A DNA stretch of 64,000 nt, from NCBI GenBank assembly GCA_947625615.1, contig CANQPB010000002.1, positions 1 to 64,000 of the forward strand. The letters are read 5' to 3'. The position numbers and the translations under genes are program-made. The notes under the pieces are model-generated. The model made no database searches. It had not been told where the DNA came from and saw only the letters and a list, made by a program, of their open reading frames with translations. This stretch comes from an uncultured Clostridia bacterium. GTDB taxonomy: Bacteria; Bacillota; Clostridia; Oscillospirales; Ruminococcaceae. Position 1 is the first letter of the stretch; the number at the start of each line of letters is the position of its first letter. Shown piece after piece: positions 36,029-42,988 of the stretch.

Positions 36029-36489
36029 CGGGGCAGGTAAGCGATCGCTCCGAGAGGGCGTACAGGCTGTTTTTGGAGGGCTGCAACTGCTCTCAGGCCG
36101 TTTTCGCCGCGTTCTCGGATCTTATCGGATTGGACGAAAAAACCGCGCTGAAGCTTTCCTCAAGCTTCGGCGGGGGAATGGGAAGACTGCGGGAGGTCTG
36201 CGGCGCCGTAAGCGGAATGCTTATGGCCGCCGGGGCCTTATACGGATATTCCGATGTAAGCGACCCAACGCTGAAATCGGAACACTATAAGCTCGTTCAG
36301 CATCTTGCGGGAAAGTTTTCCGCAGAGGCGGGCTCCTATATCTGCCGCGACCTCTTGGGATTAAGCGGCCCCTCCGATCCCGTCTCTCCGCCGAGAGACG
36401 CCGATTTTTACCGCACCCGCCCCTGCCCGGGGCTAATAAGGCTTGCGGCAAGGATACTTGACGAATACATCTCGGAGCACCTGCTATGA
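36025..36489 (+). CDS. C_GCAxxG_C_C family protein
   Basis: A 154-residue protein with the defining pattern of this family: GCNCSQAVFAAF near residue 14, GGGMGRLREVCGAVSGMLMAAGALYG near 50-75, and later cysteines in YICRDLLG and RPCPGLIRLAARIL. The conserved cysteines suggest metal or redox-cofactor binding, unproven. The ATG overlaps the GH115 stop (ATGA), so it is coupled to the glucuronidase; the next gene also overlaps by 4 bases. Confidence 0.85.
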   Translation: MTGQVSDRSERAYRLFLEGCNCSQAVFAAFSDLIGLDEKTALKLSSSFGGGMGRLREVCGAVSGMLMAAGALYGYSDVSDPTLKSEHYKLVQHLAGKFSAEAGSYICRDLLGLSGPSDPVSPPRDADFYRTRPCPGLIRLAARILDEYISEHLL

Positions 36490-37274
36490 CGGATCATCTC
36501 AGATTTGAGGAGCTGTCCGCGCTCTCAAAGGAAGAGCTGCACGTCAGCAACGGGGTGGGCACCCTTTCGGAAAAATATCTTCACATATTTTTAAAGAATT
36601 ACCTCGAGCCGGACAAAAGCTGCCACGAAGTAAAGGTAGGCAGGTTTACCGCGGATATCCTGAACGGCAATCACATCACCGAAATCCAGACGCGCAGCCT
36701 TAATTTATTGCGGGAAAAGCTTGAATACTATCTCCTTGAGGGCTATGAGGTGACGGTGGTTCACCCCGTCGTGCGAATCAGGAAGATGATTAACATCGAC
36801 GCCGAGACGGGGGAGATACTCAGAAAAAGCAAATTTGCCCGCGAGGGGAATTTCTACGACGGCATACCCGAGCTGTATAAGCTGAAATATTTTCTTGACA
36901 GGGAAAATTTTGAAGTCAGGCTTATCCTTTTTGACATAGAGGAATACCGCGAGATGACCGGCGGGGGAGTTACCAAAACGGGAAAGCGCCGCCGGCGCCG
37001 CTCGAAGCGCACCGAGCGTATACCCTTTGACATCGGCGATTCTCTGATTTTGGACAACCCGGCCGATTACCTTGAATTTGTGCCCAAAGGCCTTGAAAAG
37101 GAATTTATGGCTGCGGATTTTGCAAGGTGCGCGGGCATTTCGCTGACCGTTGCAAGAATGACGCTTAACCTGCTCACGCAGATACATGTCACCGAGCACA
37201 TAAGAAACGAGGGCAGAAAATACGTCTATAGGCTGAACAGATATTTTGATTACGACAATACCGGCGAATACTGA
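36486..37274 (+). CDS. Putative PD-(D/E)XK nuclease-like protein with basic linker and winged helix
   Basis: A 262-residue protein with no family I can name. The N-terminal half has the pattern SEKYLHIFLKNYLEP (E29), FTADILNG (D57) and ITEIQTRSL (E66, Q68) followed by LLREKLEYYLLEGYEVTVVHPV; D..ExQ with a following amphipathic helix is how CoiA-like and other PD-(D/E)XK nucleases look. Then comes a very basic stretch (GKRRRRRSKRTER, ~168-180) and a C-terminal helix-turn-helix-like region (ADFARCAGISLTVARMTLNLLTQI). Nuclease activity is inference. It overlaps the preceding gene by 4 bases. Confidence 0.6.
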   Translation: MTDHLRFEELSALSKEELHVSNGVGTLSEKYLHIFLKNYLEPDKSCHEVKVGRFTADILNGNHITEIQTRSLNLLREKLEYYLLEGYEVTVVHPVVRIRKMINIDAETGEILRKSKFAREGNFYDGIPELYKLKYFLDRENFEVRLILFDIEEYREMTGGGVTKTGKRRRRRSKRTERIPFDIGDSLILDNPADYLEFVPKGLEKEFMAADFARCAGISLTVARMTLNLLTQIHVTEHIRNEGRKYVYRLNRYFDYDNTGEY

Positions 37275-37300
37275 ATTATTTCGGTATTTGCCGATTTTTT

Positions 37301-37329
37301 TGAAACTTTTAGGGCGGATAGAATGTCTA
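37301..37329 (+). promoter_or_regulatory. Candidate ECF-type (autoregulated) promoter
   Basis: TGAAAC (37301-37306) with TTTT following, 17-base spacer, TGTCTA (37324-37329). This resembles the TGAAAC/CGTC promoters used by many Bacillota ECF sigma factors and lies right before an ECF sigma gene, as expected for autoregulation. Confidence 0.5.
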
Positions 37330-37333
37330 ACAG

Positions 37334-37347
37334 TTGTAACGTTACAA
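37334..37347. promoter_or_regulatory. Perfect 14-bp palindrome at the expected sigma-gene transcript start
   Basis: TTGTAACGTTACAA is a perfect palindrome placed 5 bases after the -10-like element and directly before the AAAGGAGGG ribosome site. It shares GTAAC/GTTAC half-sites with the large dyad at 38925-38971. Confidence 0.6.
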
Positions 37348-37361
37348 AGGAGGGCAGCATT

Positions 37362-37874
37362 TTGGAAGTTGAATTTGAAAAACGGCTGAAAGCCCGCGAC
37401 GCCGACGCGTTCATGCAGCTTTTTTCTGAGGTATCGGGAGAGCTTTACCGCGTGGCCTATATCTATCTGAAAAACAGCGAGGACGCCCGAGATGTAGTAC
37501 AGGAAACGGCCTATAGGTGCTTCAAAAAAATCGGGAGACTAAAAAACGCCGATTATTTTCGCACATGGGCAGTGAGAACCGCCATAAACGCCGCTCTCGA
37601 TATGATCAAAAGAAACAGACGGACAGTCCCGCTTGAAGACGAAGGCGAGTTTATAAGCGGCTCGCCGTCGCCGGAAAGCTCGGCGGAGGCCTCGGTGATT
37701 CTTGAAGGGCTGATGAATTCTCTGAACGAGCGCGAAAAAAGTGTTGTTATAATGAGATTTGTCTGCGGAATGAGCCTTGAAGAAATCTCAAAGGCGACTA
37801 TTCAGCCGCTGAGCACTGTCAAGTCGACGCTTTACCGGGCATTAGCCAGAATGAGAAAGGAAGATATTCTGTGA
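37362..37874 (+). CDS. RNA polymerase sigma factor, ECF subfamily
   Basis: A 170-residue sigma-70-family factor with region 2 (YRVAYIYLKNSEDARDVVQETAYRCFKKIGRLKN) and region 4 (LNEREKSVVIMRFVCGMSLEEISKATIQPLSTVKSTLYRALARMRK). The TTG at 37362 lies 8 bases after AAAGGAGGG; the upstream in-frame ATG at 37323 lies inside the promoter and would be untranscribed, so the TTG is preferred. It overlaps the downstream membrane protein by 4 bases, the normal layout for a sigma/anti-sigma pair. Confidence 0.9.
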   Translation: MEVEFEKRLKARDADAFMQLFSEVSGELYRVAYIYLKNSEDARDVVQETAYRCFKKIGRLKNADYFRTWAVRTAINAALDMIKRNRRTVPLEDEGEFISGSPSPESSAEASVILEGLMNSLNEREKSVVIMRFVCGMSLEEISKATIQPLSTVKSTLYRALARMRKEDIL

Positions 37875-38857
37875 CGGAAAAAATCAAAAAAGCTCTTGAG
37901 CTGATAGAGATTCCGGCCGGCCTGGATAAAGACGCCGAAAAGGGTGTCAGGCGGGCCGTCATCGAAAAAAAAAGGAGCAGGATTACAATGAAAAAAACAG
38001 CAATAGTTGCCGCGGCGTTCGCTCTGGTGATAGCGGCTTCGGCGGGCTTCGGGGTATACTCCCTGTCAAGGGCCCAAGACGAAGTAAAAACTCTCAGATT
38101 TATGGGCTATGAGCCGGGGACGCAGAATCCCGTCGTGGTAGAAGTCGGCGACGAGGGGAATATCCTCGGGAAAGTACACGCAGACAGCGTGGTCTTAAAA
38201 GACGAAAACGGCCAATCGGTGGAGCCCGACATGATATTTTTGATGCTCGCATACTGGCTGGACGAAAACGGCGATCTTCAATGCACCGACGTTCCCTTCG
38301 GGGCATATAGTTTCAGTATTGAGGATTCGGAAGACGACAAACACAAGCAGTATATACTCGAGGGCTTCAATTCCGAAGACTTCGGCGATCAGATAACCTT
38401 CAGTCCGGCCGGAAGCTACCTTGGCAGCGTTGAGGCGGGTACGGCTTACGACGTTGAAGACGGGGAGCTTGAAGTATCTCTTAAAAAGCTTTCGGACGGA
38501 AAAATGCAGTTTGAATTTACGCCTAAGGACGGCTCAAAGTATCCGTTCAGCGCGGCGGCAGAATATCACCTCGATTCGGTGCTGTTCTTTAACAACGTCG
38601 ACGGCGTTCCGGGCTATTTGGGCGGCTCAGCCCCCGGCTTTCTTACCGACAGCATATCGGGCGAAATGCAAATCGATGACAAAGCGGACGGCGAAAACTG
38701 CGTCTGGACGGTAAATTACCCGGACAATACATTTTATATCACGGGAGCAGAAGGGGAGGTAAACGGCTGGCTGAAGCTTTCCAGCATAGGCGTAACGCTT
38801 GATAACGGCAAAAAGCTTGAGCTTCACGGCAACTGGATAGTAAAATTCACGGCGTAA
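37871..38857 (+). CDS. Membrane anti-sigma-like protein partner of the ECF sigma factor
   Basis: A 328-residue protein: a short basic cytoplasmic N-terminus (~1-38) that could hold the sigma factor, one membrane helix (~40-62; KTAIVAAAFALVIAASAGFGVYSL), and a ~260-residue extracellular beta-rich domain that I cannot assign to a family. Translational coupling to the sigma gene is the main evidence for an anti-sigma role. GTG start overlapping the sigma stop. Confidence 0.65.
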   Translation: MTEKIKKALELIEIPAGLDKDAEKGVRRAVIEKKRSRITMKKTAIVAAAFALVIAASAGFGVYSLSRAQDEVKTLRFMGYEPGTQNPVVVEVGDEGNILGKVHADSVVLKDENGQSVEPDMIFLMLAYWLDENGDLQCTDVPFGAYSFSIEDSEDDKHKQYILEGFNSEDFGDQITFSPAGSYLGSVEAGTAYDVEDGELEVSLKKLSDGKMQFEFTPKDGSKYPFSAAAEYHLDSVLFFNNVDGVPGYLGGSAPGFLTDSISGEMQIDDKADGENCVWTVNYPDNTFYITGAEGEVNGWLKLSSIGVTLDNGKKLELHGNWIVKFTA

Positions 38858-38868
38858 AACCGATAAAT

Positions 38869-38900
38869 AGGGGCCTGAGAAATCGGGCTCTTATTTTTTC
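38869..38900 (+). terminator. Terminator after the sigma/anti-sigma pair
   Basis: GGGCCTGA/TCGGGCTC stem (two G-U pairs) with a short loop GAAA and tail TTATTTTTTC. Confidence 0.65.
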
Positions 38901-38919
38901 AAATTTTTTAAAAAACCTA

Positions 38920-38948
38920 TTGACAACGTAACAATGTTATGTTACACT
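38920..38948 (+). promoter_or_regulatory. Promoter of the YhbD-bactofilin-GNAT operon
   Basis: Perfect TTGACA (38920-38925), 17-base spacer, TACACT (38943-38948). The left arm of the dyad at 38925-38971 fills the spacer and the right arm covers the transcript start. Confidence 0.7.
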
Positions 38949-38971
38949 AATGACAGTAACATTGTTACGTT
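38925..38971. promoter_or_regulatory. 47-bp operator-like dyad over the YhbD promoter
   Basis: AACGTAACAATGTTA (38925-38939) and TAACATTGTTACGTT (38957-38971) are perfect 15-bp inverted repeats, 17 bases apart. Each arm is itself nearly palindromic (GTAAC-N3-GTTAC in the right arm, one mismatch in the left), and a further GTTAC lies at 38941. This is a classic cooperative-repressor layout. Confidence 0.75.
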
Positions 38972-38993
38972 CAAAATAAAGGAGGCGATACAG

Positions 38994-39392
38994 TTGGAGG
39001 ATCTGATCTCAAAAAAGGAGCTGCTGCAAAAGTATGGCATATCCTACGGAACGCTTTACCGCTGGAAGCGAATGGGGCTGATCCCGGAGGACTGGCTTGT
39101 AAAGAAGTCGACCTTTACAGGGCAGGAGACATTTTTTAACCGCGAGCTTATCTGCACAAGGATTGAGGAGATACTGTCTAAAAAGGACGTTTCTCCGCTC
39201 ACCGAGATACAAAAGGAGCTCGGCAAAAAGACGGAGGAGCTGCCAAAGCTCAGAATCGTGACAAATTCAGGCGACAAGCTTTTTTACTTGTCAGATGTGC
39301 GCGACCTGATAGTCACCGCAAACGGCGGACAGTACAGCTTAATTGAAGAAATCAACAAAGAAATCACGGAAATTTCCGAAAAGGAGGAATAA
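38994..39392 (+). CDS. YhbD-family MerR-like DNA-binding protein
   Basis: A 132-residue protein with an N-terminal MerR-type helix-turn-helix (SKKELLQKYGISYGTLYRWKRMGLIP, residues ~4-30) and a C-terminal region (~60-130) with no known ligand domain. It matches YhbD of Bacillus, which precedes the bactofilin genes yhbE-yhbF. The TTG at 38994 is 8 bases after AAAGGAGG; the ATG at 38934 lies inside the promoter. Autoregulation through the upstream dyad is the obvious inference. Confidence 0.8.
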   Translation: MEDLISKKELLQKYGISYGTLYRWKRMGLIPEDWLVKKSTFTGQETFFNRELICTRIEEILSKKDVSPLTEIQKELGKKTEELPKLRIVTNSGDKLFYLSDVRDLIVTANGGQYSLIEEINKEITEISEKEE

Positions 39393-39394
39393 TT

Positions 39395-40258
39395 ATGGCA
39401 AACATCAACATTTACGGAAGCAACGATTTCACCCCGGACGGCTCACTTTACGAAATGGTGACGATTGCGGGATCGGGCGACATCAGGGGAAGCCTGAATT
39501 GCATGTCGCTGAAAATTTTCGGTTCGGGCGACATCAGGGGAAGCGTTCGCTGCGAGGGAAACGTAGAAATCAGAGGTTCGGGAGACATCTGCGGAAGGCT
39601 TGAATGCGGCGGAAACTATACCGTTGCAGGCAGCGGCGACGTTTCGGGCGACGTAGTATGCGCCGGAAACATAGAAATTCACGGCTCTGGGGACATCGGT
39701 GGCTTTGTTGAGTGCCAAAATCTTGGAATTCACGGTTCGGGGGACATCTCGAAGGACTGCAAATGCAGTAAAAAAGCGGTGCTTGCAGGTTCGGGAAGCA
39801 TCGGCGGGAATCTTGAAGCTTACAGCTTCGAGCTTAAAGGCTCCGGCGACGTCGGAGGAAGCGTCAGGGCCGAGGAGGTCGACATGAGCGGTTGCGGCGG
39901 CATAAAGGGCGACGTGAGCTGTGAAAACGCCGTTATCTCGGGAGCGACGTTTATCGGCGGGCTTCTGAACGCCGAAAATATCACCATTTACCTTTCGATC
40001 TTCAATAAAAAAAGAGAATGTACTATCAACGAAATCGGCTGCGCCAGACTTGAAGTTAAGAAGGCAAGAAACAGTAATGCGAATTTGGTATGCCCGGTAA
40101 TTGAAGGCGACGAAGTGAACCTTATCAATACCACATCAAAGGTTGTCAGAGGCAAAAATGTCAGAATCGGCCCCGGATGCGCGATCAACAGGGTTGAATA
40201 CAGCGAAAGTCTCGACGTTGACGAATCCGCCACCGTCGGCGAGCAGGTAAAGATATGA
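39395..40258 (+). CDS. Polymer-forming bactofilin-like protein with GSGD repeats
   Basis: A 287-residue protein built from about nine repeats of 17-18 residues around GSGDI.G (for example AGSGDIRGSLNC, FGSGDIRGSVRC, HGSGDIGGFVEC) from residue ~25 to ~185, the right-handed beta-helix pattern of bactofilins and DUF583/polymer-forming cytoskeletal proteins. Many repeats end in cysteine. A C-terminal non-repeat part (~200-287) may cap the helix. The DNA repeats follow the protein repeats. Two bases after yhbD, mirroring the Bacillus yhbD-yhbE order; overlaps the GNAT gene by 4 bases. Confidence 0.85.
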   Translation: MANINIYGSNDFTPDGSLYEMVTIAGSGDIRGSLNCMSLKIFGSGDIRGSVRCEGNVEIRGSGDICGRLECGGNYTVAGSGDVSGDVVCAGNIEIHGSGDIGGFVECQNLGIHGSGDISKDCKCSKKAVLAGSGSIGGNLEAYSFELKGSGDVGGSVRAEEVDMSGCGGIKGDVSCENAVISGATFIGGLLNAENITIYLSIFNKKRECTINEIGCARLEVKKARNSNANLVCPVIEGDEVNLINTTSKVVRGKNVRIGPGCAINRVEYSESLDVDESATVGEQVKI

Positions 40259-40818
40259 TAGAATTTTTTGAGATAAAGCCTGATACCGCAGCCGATTTTC
40301 TCTCATTCTTTGATAACTCAGCGTTTTCCGAGTACGACGAATGGGCGGGCTGCTACTGCCTTGAGGGCCACTGCGAAAAGCACTTTGAAATCGAATTCAC
40401 CGACCGACAAAAGCGCCGTAAAATCGCCGAGGGGCTTGTAAAAAAGGGCAAGCTGCACGGGTATCTGCTTCGGGAGGACGGCAGGAACATAGGCTGGGTG
40501 AAGCTTGGCGACAAGGCTGATTTTGAGGCGTTCAAAGATTGGCCGCACGGGGATTTTCCCGAAAAGCGCGGAACGACGGCATCACTTTACTGCATAGATC
40601 TGATACCCGAATACCGGGGCAGGGGAATCGCAAAAACGATCCTTGAGTTTGCAATTAACGACTGCCGCGAAAAGGGCTACCGATGTCTTGAAGTATATCC
40701 CAACACCGACACCCGCGAGCGCAGAAATTACCGCGGACATATGGGAATGTATCTCGAAGCGGGGTTTGTGAAAATCGGGCAGTATGAGGACTTCACGGTA
40801 ATGCAAAAAGAGTTATAA
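40255..40818 (+). CDS. GNAT-family N-acetyltransferase
   Basis: A 187-residue acetyltransferase with the acetyl-CoA-binding motif YCIDLIPEYRGRGIAKTILEFAINDC (R-G-R-G-I-A near residues 120-127) and a C-terminal YRGHMGMYLEAGFVKIGQY. An N-terminal segment with WAGCYCLEGHCEKHF is typical of the YhbS/RimI-like clostridial group. Third gene of the YhbD operon; substrate unknown. Confidence 0.85.
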   Translation: MIEFFEIKPDTAADFLSFFDNSAFSEYDEWAGCYCLEGHCEKHFEIEFTDRQKRRKIAEGLVKKGKLHGYLLREDGRNIGWVKLGDKADFEAFKDWPHGDFPEKRGTTASLYCIDLIPEYRGRGIAKTILEFAINDCREKGYRCLEVYPNTDTRERRNYRGHMGMYLEAGFVKIGQYEDFTVMQKEL

Positions 40819-40827
40819 ATATTTTGG

Positions 40828-40854
40828 GAGCAGCATAAGCTGCTCTTTTTTTGA
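40828..40854 (+). terminator. Rho-independent terminator of the YhbD-bactofilin-GNAT operon
   Basis: GAGCAGC/GCTGCTC with loop ATAA and a run of seven T. Confidence 0.9.
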
Positions 40855-40885
40855 AAGAATTCCTGCAAAAATTTTACGGAACATA

Positions 40886-40914
40886 TTGCCTTTTTGATAG
40901 AATTATGTTAAAAT
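40886..40914 (+). promoter_or_regulatory. Promoter of the zinc-ribbon acyltransferase gene
   Basis: TTGCCT (40886-40891), 17-base spacer, TAAAAT (40909-40914), 34 bases upstream of the ATG. Confidence 0.55.
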
Positions 40915-40947
40915 ACTTTGTAATAAATTTATACGGCGGTGAGTGTT

Positions 40948-42141
40948 ATGTCCGGGACAAAAAAGAAGATCGGTAAGCCGTCGCGGATTTTGTATTCCGC
41001 CGGCTTCGGGATCCTGAGGGCATATTTCAGGATCTTTCAGGGGACTAAATTCACCTTCGACCGCTCCGGGCTTTCAGATCTTAAAAAAGGCCCGGCGCTG
41101 ATAATTGCCCCGCACATTTCGGGGATCGACCACATATGCGTCGGCATCGCCTGCAAAAAATACCGCCCGACATTCGTTTTAAGCGAGCATTTATTTGCAA
41201 AGCCTCTGATAAGGTTTATCCTCACGCATTTTGCTCACGCTGTTTCAAAAAAGATGTTCTGCGCCGACACCGGCACTATAATGGGCATAATGCGCGCCAA
41301 AAACGAGGGGAATGTTATAGTTCTCTTCCCGGAGGGGCGAATGAACGCCGTCGCGCACACCTATCCCGTCACCCCGGGAACGGCGGAGCTTGTAAAGCGG
41401 CTCGGTATACCCGTCTACTGCGTTACCTCGAACGGCGCCGCCCTTGCAGATCCGAAGTGGTATAAGGGCTTTCGGCCCGGGCTTGTCGAGGTGACTACCT
41501 CTAAAGTTTTAAGCGCCGAGGAAATCGAAAAAATGTCGGTTTCAAAGATTTCCGAAAAAATCGACGCGGCGGTTTTGCACGACGACGAAAAGGCAGCCGC
41601 CGGCCGAAAATTTCCCGCAAAGGATACCGTCAAGGGAATCGACGGAATCTTATATAAATGTCCCGAGTGCGGTGAAGAATTCTGCCTGAGCGCCGAAAAC
41701 TGCAAAATAAAATGCCTCTTATGCGGATTTGAGACCGAGCTTTCGGACAGCTATAGGTTTGCATCTGGCAGAATGAAAAGCATAAACGAATGGTTTTACT
41801 GGCAGGTAGATATGCTCGATCTCGGCGCCGTCATGGAAGAGAATATTAAGATCGGCGCGGTGGGCGAAGACTCGAATATGGACTATTCGGCGGGGTACGG
41901 GCATCTTCGGCTTGACAGAAACCGGCTCACCCTTAAGGGTAAGGTCTTCGGGGAGGATATTGACTACTCGTCGGAGCTTACCTCCCTTGGCGGCACACCC
42001 TATACCCCGAACAGGGAATTCGACATATACTGCCGCAAAAAGCTGTTATATTTACAGCCGCGGGATCCCCGAACAGTGGTAAAATGGGTAACCTTTATCG
42101 ACAAAGCCGTCGCCGAGGCGAGGGGAATCAAGCTCTACTGA
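40948..42141 (+). CDS. PlsC-like acyltransferase with C-terminal zinc ribbon
   Basis: A 397-residue protein. Residues ~30-200 form a 1-acylglycerol-3-phosphate acyltransferase domain with HISGID (HX4D, near 52) and FPEGRMN near 130. Residues 238-259 contain six cysteines (238, 241, 246, 252, 256, 259) that look like a rubredoxin-type zinc ribbon, followed by ~135 residues of unknown fold. The chimera is not a standard PlsC. The ATG at 40948 is preferred to the GTG at 40939, which is part of the GGCGGTGAG ribosome site. Confidence 0.8.
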   Translation: MSGTKKKIGKPSRILYSAGFGILRAYFRIFQGTKFTFDRSGLSDLKKGPALIIAPHISGIDHICVGIACKKYRPTFVLSEHLFAKPLIRFILTHFAHAVSKKMFCADTGTIMGIMRAKNEGNVIVLFPEGRMNAVAHTYPVTPGTAELVKRLGIPVYCVTSNGAALADPKWYKGFRPGLVEVTTSKVLSAEEIEKMSVSKISEKIDAAVLHDDEKAAAGRKFPAKDTVKGIDGILYKCPECGEEFCLSAENCKIKCLLCGFETELSDSYRFASGRMKSINEWFYWQVDMLDLGAVMEENIKIGAVGEDSNMDYSAGYGHLRLDRNRLTLKGKVFGEDIDYSSELTSLGGTPYTPNREFDIYCRKKLLYLQPRDPRTVVKWVTFIDKAVAEARGIKLY

Positions 42142-42196
42142 ATATGCTATGCGTTTTCGCATCATATAAATATTTTTAAAAAGCGAGGAAAACAAA

Positions 42197-42961
42197 ATGT
42201 TCAACTTAGCAGCAATAGGAGATCTTTTGGTCTCCATAGGAATCAAACTTTTAGGGGCTATAGCCATTATAGTCATCGGCTTCATAGTCGCGGGCTGCCT
42301 CTCTAAAATCATTCTCAAGCGCGAAAAGCTCGACGCAAGCGTTCGCAGCTTCCTTTCAAGCTTTGTGGCTTTGGCGGTAAAGGTTCTTGCGGTCATCTCC
42401 GCGCTCTTTGCCCTCGGCGTTCCCGCGGCGTCGTTCGTGACTGTCTTAGGTTCCGTCGGACTTGCCGTAGGCCTTGCCATGCAGGGTGCGCTTGCCAACT
42501 TTGCCGGGGGAATCCTTCTTGTGGTCTTCCGCCCCTTTAAGGTTGGCGATCACGTCACCTTAAGCGGCAACAGCGGCGTTGTAAAGAATATCTCAATCTT
42601 CTACACCACCCTGCTTTCCGACGACAACAAGGTGATCACCCTGCCTAACGGCACTCTCACCAACGCCGCTATAGTCAACACCACTCTTGAAGACACTCGC
42701 AGGCTCAGCGTCGAGTACACGCTTCCCATGGACAGCGATATTGAGGCCGCAAGAAAGGCCCTTTTAAGCGCCGCTTCTTCAAACGCCATGATACTCTCCG
42801 CCATAGAGCCCCCGACGGTGAACGTCTCTACCCACGTTGAGGGCAAGATAACCGTTAAGCTCAACGTATGGACAAAGGGATCGGACTACGCAAAGCTTGA
42901 AAAAGAGCTTGAAAGCGAAACCGCCGAAGCCCTCGACGCCGCGGGCGTAAGTCACGAATAA
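42197..42961 (+). CDS. Small-conductance mechanosensitive channel (MscS family)
   Basis: A 254-residue channel of minimal MscS length: about three membrane helices (~15-100), the pore-lining helix and MscS domain signature GSVGLAVGLAMQGALANFAGGILLVVFRPFKVGDHVT near 90-125, and a C-terminal cytoplasmic beta/alpha cage. Releases osmolytes on hypo-osmotic shock. Confidence 0.94.
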   Translation: MFNLAAIGDLLVSIGIKLLGAIAIIVIGFIVAGCLSKIILKREKLDASVRSFLSSFVALAVKVLAVISALFALGVPAASFVTVLGSVGLAVGLAMQGALANFAGGILLVVFRPFKVGDHVTLSGNSGVVKNISIFYTTLLSDDNKVITLPNGTLTNAAIVNTTLEDTRRLSVEYTLPMDSDIEAARKALLSAASSNAMILSAIEPPTVNVSTHVEGKITVKLNVWTKGSDYAKLEKELESETAEALDAAGVSHE

Positions 42962-42988
42962 TTTGTCTTCGGAGGCAGTGTCGGCAAT

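Noticed and set aside
38934-38993. In-frame upstream ATG start for the YhbD-like gene
   Set aside because: It lies inside the promoter and operator; the TTG with AAAGGAGG is the credible start.
39469-39950. Regularly spaced DNA repeats that could suggest a CRISPR array
   Set aside because: They are the codons of the GSGD repeats of the bactofilin-like protein; no unique spacers of constant length, and no cas genes.
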